Source: Nonlabens agnitus (GTDB lineage: Bacteria; Bacteroidota; Bacteroidia; Flavobacteriales; Flavobacteriaceae). Taken from it: 64,000 bases of DNA. The stretch is from contig NZ_MQUC01000003.1 of the NCBI RefSeq assembly GCF_002994045.1, forward strand, positions 534,501 to 598,500, read 5' to 3'. Of the stretch, positions 53,730 through 63,677 are shown in pieces. Under the pieces are notes generated by a model. It ran no database searches and was not told where the DNA came from. It saw only the letters and a program-made list of their open reading frames with translations. The translations under genes were made by a program, and so were the position numbers. The first letter of the stretch is position 1, and each line of letters opens with the position of its first letter.

Positions 53730-54278
53730 ATGCTAGACGACTATTTCCAAGACTTAAAACACGAATTGCGAGGTGCGATGAGTAAGCGCAATCATCCTTT
53801 CAAATACGCCTACTTATCCACCGTCGATGAGAATCTACAACCTCGAGCAAGAACTATCGTGATTAGAGAAGTGAGTGAAGCCATAAACTTCACCATTTTT
53901 ACTGATTCGAGAACTACTAAGGTGCATCAATTGCAGCAAAACCCTAGAGCAAGTCTATTGTTTTACCACGGTAAAGGTTTACGTCAAATTAGGGTAGATG
54001 GAATTCTGGAACCTATTACAGATGCACAAGAAGTAAAACGCCTTTTCCAAAAAGTATCTTCTAAATCCATTAAAGATTACACGACCCAATTGCCGCCAGG
54101 ATCACCCATAAAAAATCCTGATCATGTGGAATATGTAGAGCGATCAGAGAATTATTTCCTGCCATTACAACTCACGCCTACATCCATTGAGTTGCTACAA
54201 CTCAAACGACCCAATCACTTGAGAGCGCTGTATACAATTGACAATAATGAATGGCAAGGTCAATGGCTGGTGCCTTAA
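53730..54278 (+). CDS. Pyridoxamine 5'-phosphate oxidase-like flavoprotein
   Basis: 182 aa. FKYAYLSTVDENLQPRARTIVIREV, FTDSRTTKVHQLQQNPRASLLFYHGKGLRQIRVDG and a C-terminal YTIDNNEWQGQWLVP fit the FMN-binding split-barrel family of Pyridox_oxase_2 (Alr4036-like). Not the housekeeping PdxH (no RxxE-type C-terminal motif). Overlaps the convergent YigZ gene by 4 bp at their 3' ends. Confidence 0.85.
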   Translation: MLDDYFQDLKHELRGAMSKRNHPFKYAYLSTVDENLQPRARTIVIREVSEAINFTIFTDSRTTKVHQLQQNPRASLLFYHGKGLRQIRVDGILEPITDAQEVKRLFQKVSSKSIKDYTTQLPPGSPIKNPDHVEYVERSENYFLPLQLTPTSIELLQLKRPNHLRALYTIDNNEWQGQWLVP

Positions 54279-54874
54279 ACACTAGCAGTAATAGGATACA
54301 TAGCATTTAATTGCTCAAGAGTTCGCTCCACGGCATTGAGAGGTACACCTATGGTCATTTTACAGGTTTCGGTAAGATCCTGATTTTTGACATTAAAGGA
54401 ATGCTCATCCACAAACCTCATGACCTGGCTCATTTGTGGATATTCAAAAGAGATGATAATGTCTTTAGTAATGACACGTTCCACGATCTGTGTCTGATCC
54501 AGTGCCAATCTAGCGGCCTCGCGATAGGCTTGAATCAAACCACCTACACCAAGCTTCGTCCCGCCAAAAATCCTACTCACCACCACCAGCACATCACTCA
54601 TTTCAAAAGCATTGATTTGCGATAGGATAGGGTCGCCAGCGCTATGGTTGGGCTCGCCATCATCGTTGGAGCGGTATACATCATTGGTAGGGCCTAATTT
54701 CCAGGCATAGCAATGGTGTCCAGCTTTTGGGTGTTTGTTGCGCAGCGATGGTAGGATATCATTCAGCTGATCTTCATGGGTAAAGGGAAAAGCGGTAGCA
54801 TAAAATTTACTGCCACGTTCCTTGTAAAGAATCTCCTCGGTAGCTGAAGTTATGGTTTTGTAACGATCTTTCAT
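54275..54874 (-). CDS. YigZ/IMPACT family protein
   Basis: 199 aa from MKDRYKTITS (ATG 54874); an upstream ATG would extend into the palindrome and the preceding gene. The UPF0029 signature is clear: AGHHCYAWKLG, NDDGEPNHSAGDPIL and VVSRIFGGTKLGVGGLIQAYREAARLAL. Two-domain protein of the YigZ/IMPACT class, linked to translation control; exact role unknown. Follows the EamA gene by 5 bp. Confidence 0.92.
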   Translation of the reverse strand: MKDRYKTITSATEEILYKERGSKFYATAFPFTHEDQLNDILPSLRNKHPKAGHHCYAWKLGPTNDVYRSNDDGEPNHSAGDPILSQINAFEMSDVLVVVSRIFGGTKLGVGGLIQAYREAARLALDQTQIVERVITKDIIISFEYPQMSQVMRFVDEHSFNVKNQDLTETCKMTIGVPLNAVERTLEQLNAMYPITASV

Positions 54875-54879
54875 GTGAG

Positions 54880-55746
54880 TTACGCTTTCGCGAAAGCGAT
54901 ACAAATTATAGCCACCACTGCAAGAGCAATGCCCCAGTAATTCTTGACCAGCAAACGTTCCTTGAACAACAGGTAGCCCAAAAGCGTGGTGAACAGAACC
55001 GTTCCCACGTGGTTAATGGGAAAGAAAACGCTGCTTTCCATGCCGTTTTTCAGCGCCTTGATCAAAAAATGAATCGAGAAATAATTGGGTATGCCCAAGG
55101 CTATTCCCGCCACAACGGATTTCAATTGCAAACGCCTGCCATTTAAGGCCTCGTAGACCAAAATCAACAACCCTAAACCGAAGGCAGCCACAAAGCAAAC
55201 CGCACTAAAAATAGGTTCATCACCATCTGGAACGAAATTCTTTTCGGCATATTTGATGATGGTGTCGATCGTGCCGCTGCTCAGAAAAAGCAGCGCTGGT
55301 AGCAGCAATTCTTTTTTATGAATGGTGAGGCCGTTCTTAGATTTTAACGAAGCCAGATATACTGACGCCAGGGCAATCACTATTCCAGCAATCTTGAGCC
55401 ATCCCAAGCTCTCGCTGTAAGCCCAAATTCCAAAAACTACCGGTATGATGAGTGACATTTTACTAGCCACTGCTGCGACAGACAATCCGTTTTTTTGACT
55501 GGTTAATGCCAGTATGTTGAATACGGTAATGAATAGAGCGCCTAAAATAATGGAGAACCAAAACCAGTTGCCGTTGACAATTTTGGTCACTGATATTTCA
55601 CCTTGAAAAACCAGTAATCCGGTGACGGCAGCAACCATATAATTGATGACAATAGCGTGCAAAGTATTGACTTCAAATACTTTAAAGTATTTGAAGATCA
55701 CGTACAACAAACTGGAAGTGAGAACACTTAGAACGAGCCAGATCAT
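54880..55746 (-). CDS. EamA/DMT superfamily transporter
   Basis: 288 aa, about ten helices in two EamA repeats (first about 1-130; second from LLLPALLFLSSGTIDTIIKY to the end). Cytoplasmic-membrane metabolite exporter or importer; substrate unknown. The C-terminus AIICIAFAKA and stop TAA come directly from a palindrome copy (54883-54898), so the final residues may not be ancestral. Overlaps ribD by 4 bp. Confidence 0.88.
   Translation of the reverse strand: MIWLVLSVLTSSLLYVIFKYFKVFEVNTLHAIVINYMVAAVTGLLVFQGEISVTKIVNGNWFWFSIILGALFITVFNILALTSQKNGLSVAAVASKMSLIIPVVFGIWAYSESLGWLKIAGIVIALASVYLASLKSKNGLTIHKKELLLPALLFLSSGTIDTIIKYAEKNFVPDGDEPIFSAVCFVAAFGLGLLILVYEALNGRRLQLKSVVAGIALGIPNYFSIHFLIKALKNGMESSVFFPINHVGTVLFTTLLGYLLFKERLLVKNYWGIALAVVAIICIAFAKA
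54883..54898. repeat. AFAKA palindrome (EamA C-terminus)
   Basis: Exact copy that encodes the last five residues (AFAKA) before the stop codon. Confidence 0.95.
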
Positions 55747-56756
55747 GGTTGCTTGAAAATTTTAAGGACGTCGTCTTTGATCATCATGCGTTCCTGCAGA
55801 CTAGCGTTATTGGGTATCGATGGTGCTTTGAGTCCATTTTTGAAGTAAACAGTCGTACCCATATATTGATGGATCTCATCCCAAAGTTCTTTTTCTATAA
55901 ACTGCTGCAAAGTTTTGGCGCCACCTTCAACAATGACGCTTTGTATGTTGAGGTGATACAGGTCTTGAATGATGTTTTCGGGTTCACTTGAGTCTCTGCG
56001 CAGGATTTGGGTCATCGCATCCTCGTTAAAAACATTTAGATTTTCGGGTAAGTCATTTCGTGAGTCCAAAACGATTCTTATGAGGTTGTTCCCATACCAT
56101 TCACGTACCGTTAGGCTAGGATTATCATCCAGTGCGGTTTGCGCACCTATGAGGATACTATTTTCTTGTGCTCTTGATTGGTGTGTGTGTTGCCTGGAAT
56201 ATGGATTGGTAATCCATACAGGTTTCTGTTCTTTTTTAGTGGCTGGTGCAATGAAGCCATCTGCGGTTTCGGCCCATTTCAGAATGATGTAGGGTCGCTG
56301 TTTTTTGTGGTAGCTAAAGAATCTTTTGTTCAGATCGTTGCATTTCTCTTCAAGAATTCCTGTAATGACTTCAATACCTGCTGCGCGTAATAGTTCTGCG
56401 CCTTTGCCGGCCACTTTTTCATGCGGGTCCAAAGTGCCGATGACCACTTTTTTAAACTTCTTTTCAATAATCAAAGACGCGCAAGGTGGCGTCTTACCGT
56501 GATGGGAACAAGGCTCTAGATTGACATAGATGGTGGCTTTTTCAAAATCAGAGGTTGAATAGCCGTTGCGTTCTGCCGCTGCAATGGCGTTGACTTCGGC
56601 ATGTGGCTCTCCAGATTTTAAATGAAAACCTTCGCCTAAAACTATTCCTTCATCACTCACAATTACAGACCCAACCAGCGGATTGGGATAAGTGGTTCCC
56701 AAACCATTCACGGCTAGTTGTAAGCATCGTTGTATGTAAACCTCGTCTCTAGTCAA
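55743..56756 (-). CDS. ribD: Riboflavin biosynthesis deaminase/reductase
   Basis: 337 aa. N-terminal deaminase with GEPHAEVNAIAAAE and NLEPCSHHGKTPPCASLI (zinc His/Cys), and a C-terminal reductase (RPYIILKWAETADGFIAP, SVIVEGGAKTLQQFIE). Converts DARPP through two steps in riboflavin synthesis. No FMN riboswitch is visible upstream. Followed by EamA and YigZ genes with overlaps, likely one transcript. Confidence 0.95.
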   Translation of the reverse strand: MTRDEVYIQRCLQLAVNGLGTTYPNPLVGSVIVSDEGIVLGEGFHLKSGEPHAEVNAIAAAERNGYSTSDFEKATIYVNLEPCSHHGKTPPCASLIIEKKFKKVVIGTLDPHEKVAGKGAELLRAAGIEVITGILEEKCNDLNKRFFSYHKKQRPYIILKWAETADGFIAPATKKEQKPVWITNPYSRQHTHQSRAQENSILIGAQTALDDNPSLTVREWYGNNLIRIVLDSRNDLPENLNVFNEDAMTQILRRDSSEPENIIQDLYHLNIQSVIVEGGAKTLQQFIEKELWDEIHQYMGTTVYFKNGLKAPSIPNNASLQERMMIKDDVLKIFKQP

Positions 56757-56824
56757 GGAAACAAATTTAAGATTATAGAACGCTTTGTTGACTATCCATC
56801 GATAACTTTAAGAGCACATAAATA

Positions 56825-56853
56825 TTGGGCATCACATCACCATAGTATCTTTG
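56825..56853 (+). promoter_or_regulatory. Promoter giving a nearly leaderless GNAT mRNA
   Basis: TTG (56825-56827), 18-bp spacer, TATCTTTG (56846-56853), ending 4 bp before the start ATG. Transcription should begin at or next to the start codon. Confidence 0.6.
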
Positions 56854-56857
56854 AGAT

Positions 56858-57337
56858 ATGAACATTAGAAAAATACAGCCTAAGGATAATCCTGCGGTAC
56901 GCGATATTATCCAGCAAACCATTCTTGAGCACAACGCTCCTAAAGAAGGAACCGCATACAGCGACGCGGCAACCCAATCCATGTATCTGGAGTACCAAAA
57001 ACCAAGACACGTGTATTTTGTGGTAGAAATAGATGGTAAAATATGCGGTGGTGCTGGAATTGCGCCATTAGCCAATTATCCAGATGGTATTTGCGAGTTG
57101 CAAAAAATGTACTTTTTACCTGAGGTTCGTGGTAAAGGATATGGTAAGCAGTTGATGAATAAGTGCTTGGAAGCTGCAAAAGCTTTTAAATTTTCAAAAG
57201 TCTATCTGGAAACCATGGACAATATGTACGATGCTCAAGGATTGTATAAACGAGTAGGCTTTGAACTGTTGACCCAACCGCTGGGAAATACGGGTCATTA
57301 CAGCTGTCCGGTGCAAATGATCAAAAATCTGGATTAA
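56858..57337 (+). CDS. GNAT family N-acetyltransferase
   Basis: 159 aa. Acetyl-CoA site in YFLPEVRGKGYGKQLMNKCLEAA (RxxGxG) and the preceding ICELQKMYFLPE strand; ends with YKRVGFEL. Complete GNAT fold. Substrate unknown. Its stop is 1 bp from the prmC start, so the two are probably co-transcribed. Confidence 0.92.
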   Translation: MNIRKIQPKDNPAVRDIIQQTILEHNAPKEGTAYSDAATQSMYLEYQKPRHVYFVVEIDGKICGGAGIAPLANYPDGICELQKMYFLPEVRGKGYGKQLMNKCLEAAKAFKFSKVYLETMDNMYDAQGLYKRVGFELLTQPLGNTGHYSCPVQMIKNLD

Positions 57338-57338
57338 G

Positions 57339-58199
57339 ATGACGCTACGACAATTACGGGATATTTACGTGAGTAGACTGGTAGATCTTTATCCAGAAAA
57401 TGAGATCGTTTCGATCTTCAAGATCGTTTGTGAGGATTTGCTGTACATGAGCAAGTCAGACATTATGATAAGAGGTGAAGAGCCATTGTCACATTTGAAG
57501 GAAGAAATCTTGCTCAGGTCTCTGGAAACCTTACTTGCCGGCACGCCAGTACAGCATATCACGGGAATTGGTCATTTTTATGATCATGAATTCAAGGTCA
57601 ACGAACATACCTTGATACCACGCCAGGAAACGGAAGAACTCGTCCAGTGGATCCTTGACGACCACAAGGGAAAACAAATTAATTCCATTTTGGATATAGG
57701 TACAGGTAGCGGTTGTATAGGGGTTAGTTTGGGTAACGCTTTCGCGAAAGCGAACTCCCTAAAATCTTCTACTAAAATCATACTTTTGGACCTGTCCAAA
57801 AATGCCTTACAAGTGGCAGCCTCAAACGCAGAAGCTATTTCGCCAGAGGTAAATTTTGAACTCATACATCAAGACATTTTAGCCACAGAAAAGCTGGAAC
57901 CTTTTGATATTATCGTTAGTAATCCACCGTATGTGCGAGAGTTGGAAAAGCCAGAATTACATAAAAACGTTTTAGATTTTGATCCAGAGATGGCATTGTT
58001 CGTTGAGAATGAAGATCCGCTGGTGTTTTATAGAAAGATTCTTGAGTTGGCCAAGGATCATAACAATCCGTTAGTGTATTTTGAGATCAACCAATATTTG
58101 TCAAAAGAGATGAAACAGCTTGCGATCCAGTTGGATTATAAGCACGAATTACGCAAAGACTTAAATGGCAACTGGCGCATGATGAAGTGCTGGAAGTGA
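57339..58199 (+). CDS. prmC: Peptide chain release factor N5-glutamine methyltransferase
   Basis: 286 aa. N-terminal helical domain, motif I SILDIGTGSGCIGVSLG (116-132) and catalytic NPPY at 194-197 (IVSNPPYVRE). Methylates the GGQ glutamine of release factors; prfA is at 7 kb. AFAKA at 134-138, from a palindrome copy, sits in the loop after motif I and seems to lengthen it relative to E. coli PrmC. Confidence 0.94.
   Translation: MTLRQLRDIYVSRLVDLYPENEIVSIFKIVCEDLLYMSKSDIMIRGEEPLSHLKEEILLRSLETLLAGTPVQHITGIGHFYDHEFKVNEHTLIPRQETEELVQWILDDHKGKQINSILDIGTGSGCIGVSLGNAFAKANSLKSSTKIILLDLSKNALQVAASNAEAISPEVNFELIHQDILATEKLEPFDIIVSNPPYVRELEKPELHKNVLDFDPEMALFVENEDPLVFYRKILELAKDHNNPLVYFEINQYLSKEMKQLAIQLDYKHELRKDLNGNWRMMKCWK
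57737..57752. repeat. AFAKA palindrome (prmC)
   Basis: Exact copy read as NAFAKAN in the loop after motif I. Confidence 0.95.
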
Positions 58200-58212
58200 A
58201 CGAGTTTGGAAT

Positions 58213-58220
58213 TAAATTTG
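58213..58220 (+). promoter_or_regulatory. -7 element TAAATTTG of toxin-antitoxin unit
   Basis: TAAATTTG, 14 bp after the prmC stop and 34 bp before the antitoxin ATG. Suggests the pair has its own promoter. Confidence 0.5.
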
Positions 58221-58254
58221 TAACTTGCACAGCATCTGTGCAAATGAAAGAATT

Positions 58255-58494
58255 ATGGCAACAAAGAATTTAACTATTAGGCTGTCTGACCAATTGATTG
58301 AAGCCAGTAAAGAGTATGCAAAAAAGCAGGGCAAGTCATTGAATGAAATGATTCGCGAGTTTTTGGAACGTAACGTGAAAAAATCTTCAGAGCAGGAAAC
58401 CCCTATGGATGAATGGATCAATTTTGCTAGAGAAAACCCTGCTCCTTATAATAAGGGTTACAAATTTGATAGAGATGAGGCCAATGAAAGATAA
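58255..58494 (+). CDS. Ribbon-helix-helix (DUF6364-like) antitoxin
   Basis: 79 aa from MATKNLTIRL; ATG at 58255 begins the RHH strand, a longer frame upstream overlaps the promoter. NLTIRLSDQLIEASKEYAKKQGKSLNEMIREFLERN is the strand-helix-helix DNA-binding part; the tail is charged and probably wraps the toxin. Overlaps the PIN toxin by 11 bp. Neutralises and autoregulates the toxin (family knowledge). Confidence 0.85.
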   Translation: MATKNLTIRLSDQLIEASKEYAKKQGKSLNEMIREFLERNVKKSSEQETPMDEWINFARENPAPYNKGYKFDRDEANER

Positions 58495-58900
58495 ATGCTT
58501 TGTGGACTCAAACATCTTTATTTATGCGTTGAGTATTGAAGACGAAATAAAACGACAAGCTGCTATTGATTTACTTCAAAAACGGACTAAGAATTATGAA
58601 ACGTTCATTTCCATTCAAATCATTAAAGAAGTAAGTAATATTTGTCTGCGAAAGTTAAACTACTCTGTTAATCAAGTAAATCGGATTATTGACTTACTTA
58701 GTAAACATACCGTCTTGAATGTATCCATCGATACCGTCAAGAAAGGCCTAGAGCTTTACGATACCTATAGTCTATCATTTTACGACTCACTAATTATTTC
58801 TTCGGCATTGGAAAGTAATTGTAAGGTGTTTTTCTCAGAAGACATGAATCATGGAGAATCTATTGCTGGCCTTCAAATCATTAACCCATTCCAAAAATAA
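58484..58900 (+). CDS. PIN domain toxin (VapC-like)
   Basis: 138 aa from MKDKCFVDSN. Acidic active-site residues in CFVDSNIFIYAL (D), QIIKEVSNIC (E), SFYDSLIISSAL (D) and FSEDMNHG (D), the order of VapC RNases. Translation is coupled to the antitoxin by overlap. The stop TAA is directly followed by the ATG of ligA, so ligA may be partly transcribed from this promoter. A lower-GC insert between two core genes. Confidence 0.9.
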   Translation: MKDKCFVDSNIFIYALSIEDEIKRQAAIDLLQKRTKNYETFISIQIIKEVSNICLRKLNYSVNQVNRIIDLLSKHTVLNVSIDTVKKGLELYDTYSLSFYDSLIISSALESNCKVFFSEDMNHGESIAGLQIINPFQK

Positions 58901-61394
<2,494 letters not shown>

Positions 61395-61417
61395 TTTGAG
61401 TGTATTAAATTAAGAGG

Positions 61418-62347
61418 CTACACCTCATAAACCACCTCGCTACCGCCAGCTAGTTTTCCTTTGTGCAAATAGAAATCTATGCGGCCTACATTGATACCGT
61501 AACAACCTACCTGATTGACCATGACGGTATCGCCTGCGGCATTGGTAACCAGTTCAGGTTTTTCTAAGAAGGTATGCGTGTGTCCACCAATAATGAGATC
61601 GATACCACTAGTTTGTTGGGCCAGTGATACATCGCTAATCTTGCTGCCTTCATATTGATATCCCAAATGCGACATGCAGATCACGATATCGCAGTGTTCC
61701 CTTTCGCGTAAAGCGATCACCATATCATGCGACACGGTTAATGGATCTTGATATTTAGTTTCCTTATACATGAGCGGTGAAACAAGGCCTTCCAACTGAA
61801 TACCCAACCCAAACAATCCTATGCGCACGCCATCCTTGACCATGACTTTATAGGGTTTGGTCTTACCGTCTAGGATTGTATTGGAAAAATCATAGTTGGA
61901 AATGACGAAATCAAAATCGGCATTGGGAAGTTGTGCATATAACCCATCGATACCGTTATCAAAATCGTGATTCCCAATGGTGGCTGCGTCGTAGCCCATC
62001 ATGCTCATCAGTTTGATTTCCAGCTCACCTCCATAAAAGTTGAAATAAGGCGTTCCCTGGAAAATATCACCGCAATCCAATAATAAGGTATTCGGGTTTT
62101 CCTTGCGTACCTTATTGATAAGTGCCGCACGTCGCGCCACGCCGCCACGGCCATCGTTTCTGCCGCCATTGATAGGCTCAATGTGCGAGTGCGTATCGTT
62201 GGTATGTAGAATGGTGATTTTCTTGAGCTCTTCGTCTTCAGCAGCGGTTTGAAACAACCCTGAAGCCAGCGCCGTATTGCTCCATAGACCAGTACCTGCG
62301 ATAAGACTTGCTGTGGCGGTGTTTTGGATAAATTTTCTACGTTCCAT
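61418..62347 (-). CDS. 5'-Nucleotidase-like metallophosphatase domain protein, Tat-exported
   Basis: 309 aa. Twin-arginine leader ERRKFIQNTATASLIAGTGLW with Ala-rich cleavage zone. Catalytic metallophosphatase motifs: LHTNDTHSH, DCGDIFQGTP, GNHDFDNG, CMSHLGYQ and GGHTHTF. This is only the N-terminal half of a UshA/5'-nucleotidase; the substrate-binding half is encoded by the gene 2 bp upstream. The Tat leader implies folding with metals before export. Confidence 0.9.
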   Translation of the reverse strand: MERRKFIQNTATASLIAGTGLWSNTALASGLFQTAAEDEELKKITILHTNDTHSHIEPINGGRNDGRGGVARRAALINKVRKENPNTLLLDCGDIFQGTPYFNFYGGELEIKLMSMMGYDAATIGNHDFDNGIDGLYAQLPNADFDFVISNYDFSNTILDGKTKPYKVMVKDGVRIGLFGLGIQLEGLVSPLMYKETKYQDPLTVSHDMVIALREREHCDIVICMSHLGYQYEGSKISDVSLAQQTSGIDLIIGGHTHTFLEKPELVTNAAGDTVMVNQVGCYGINVGRIDFYLHKGKLAGGSEVVYEV

Positions 62348-62349
62348 GA

Positions 62350-63132
62350 TTAGTTGGTTTTGGTAAATCGATCATCTGCTTTAAAGCCCAGTGTATCTGT
62401 TTTGGAAAAATAGTCGATCATCGCGTTTCTGATCTTGTAATCTAATTTGGTGCTGGAAATAGCTTTGGTAAAAAACTCCATGTTATCGCCACCAGTCATG
62501 AGGTAATCGTTGGTAAGCACGTAGTAGTTGCGGTCAAAAGTAATAGGCTGGCCGGCAAGCGATAATTCTACACTGGCATCATCTGTTGTGATTTTGAGCG
62601 CATCAAAAGGATGTGCACGTTCCTTTTCTACCAGATAGTCAACTAGTTCCTTCATTTGTTGTGGAGCCAGCTCTGCGACCACCATTTCGTTTTCAAAAGG
62701 CATCACTTCATAAGCGGTTCTAGTGGTGACGTTTCCTGCGGGAATACCAGCTCGTATACCACCATGATTGAGCAGTACCATGTCAATTTCCTTACCGGTT
62801 CGAGATTTGAAAATAGGTGCGCCTTGGGTGCGAGCGATCGCGGCCATCATGTTTCCTATACGCGTGTTGAGCGGCGTATCGGTTTTGGTCATATCTGCCG
62901 GGTTATAACTCAAAGGGGTACTCATTTGTTGGTCCAGGCTTTGCTTGTAGGGAGCGATAAAAGTCTCTATACTGGCTACGCCTTGGATGGTAGAGTCAAT
63001 TTGGGTCTGACTTGCGTTAAGCTTTTGAACGGTGTAGTTTTCTGTCTTGCAGGATGTTGTCAATAATATCGCTTTCGCGAAAGCGAAAACCATTAAACCT
63101 TTCCTACAACCTAGGGTCATACTAATTTTCAT
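62350..63132 (-). CDS. 5'-Nucleotidase C-terminal domain lipoprotein
   Basis: 260 aa. Signal AFAKAILLTTSCKTEN with lipobox LTTSC; AFAKA comes from a palindrome copy (63070-63085). The body is the 5_nucleotid_C domain: NTRIGNMMAAIARTQG, VLLNHGGIRAGIPAGNVTTRTAYEVMPFENEMVV and YVLTNDYLMTGGDNM. On its own it has no metal-binding catalytic site. Together with the next gene it would reconstitute a complete nucleotidase, each half exported by a different route. ATG at 63132 chosen; another at 63120. Confidence 0.88.
   Translation of the reverse strand: MKISMTLGCRKGLMVFAFAKAILLTTSCKTENYTVQKLNASQTQIDSTIQGVASIETFIAPYKQSLDQQMSTPLSYNPADMTKTDTPLNTRIGNMMAAIARTQGAPIFKSRTGKEIDMVLLNHGGIRAGIPAGNVTTRTAYEVMPFENEMVVAELAPQQMKELVDYLVEKERAHPFDALKITTDDASVELSLAGQPITFDRNYYVLTNDYLMTGGDNMEFFTKAISSTKLDYKIRNAMIDYFSKTDTLGFKADDRFTKTN
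63070..63085. repeat. AFAKA palindrome (lipoprotein signal)
   Basis: Exact copy read as VFAFAKAILL, in the hydrophobic region ahead of the lipobox. Confidence 0.95.
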
Positions 63133-63144
63133 AGGCGATTGTTA

Positions 63145-63152
63145 TACCTTTG
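63145..63152 (+). promoter_or_regulatory. -7 element TACCTTTG
   Basis: TACCTTTG, 17 bp before the DUF6913 start; fits TAnnTTTG. The -33 box is not clear. Confidence 0.45.
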
Positions 63153-63169
63153 TGGCTTAGTAAAAGTAA

Positions 63170-63676
63170 ATGATTTTTGACGTTTTTAAGAGGCGATGGC
63201 TGCGCAAACAGCAGGAAAAATTATCTGGACAGCGCAGGAGTAGCATCACGTCAAAACCTTTTTCTATGGTGGTGCTTTATGATGCAGATGTGGAGAAATC
63301 TACATTGTTTATGGAGCAATGGTCGCGTGAGTTGGAGATACGGGATTACCAGATGGTAGGTGTGACTGTAGATACCAAAAAACAACCGGTGCAGGACCAG
63401 CTGCTGGTGAGTATGAAAAGTATCAAATGGTCTGGAGGCCTTGCAGATCCTGCGCTGAAAGAATTGCTGGATCATTATTTTGATCTCCAGATCAATCTGT
63501 TTGAAAAGAGGGATGATTTGAAATCATACGTTGCGATGGCTCTGGATTCTGGAATTACGGCAGGATTAGCATCATTACCAGAGGATCATTATGATCTCGC
63601 TATTGATGTAAAACTTAACCAAAAAGAGTTATTTATTAAAGAATTGAACAAATACCTAAATATCATAACAAAGTAG
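63170..63676 (+). CDS. DUF6913 family protein
   Basis: 168 aa, no signal or helix. Begins with the basic FKRRWLRKQQEKLSGQ, then SMVVLYDADVEKSTLFMEQWSRELEI and SIKWSGGLADPALKELLDHYFDLQINLF, the DUF6913 pattern. Found just ahead of dapA in many flavobacteria to my knowledge; here dapA starts 1 bp later. Function unknown. Confidence 0.85.
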   Translation: MIFDVFKRRWLRKQQEKLSGQRRSSITSKPFSMVVLYDADVEKSTLFMEQWSRELEIRDYQMVGVTVDTKKQPVQDQLLVSMKSIKWSGGLADPALKELLDHYFDLQINLFEKRDDLKSYVAMALDSGITAGLASLPEDHYDLAIDVKLNQKELFIKELNKYLNIITK

Positions 63677-63677
63677 C

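Noticed and set aside
61700..61715. CCTTTCGCGTAAAGCG in the metallophosphatase gene
   Set aside because: Mismatched at the left end and in the right arm, so no longer self-complementary; not counted as a copy.
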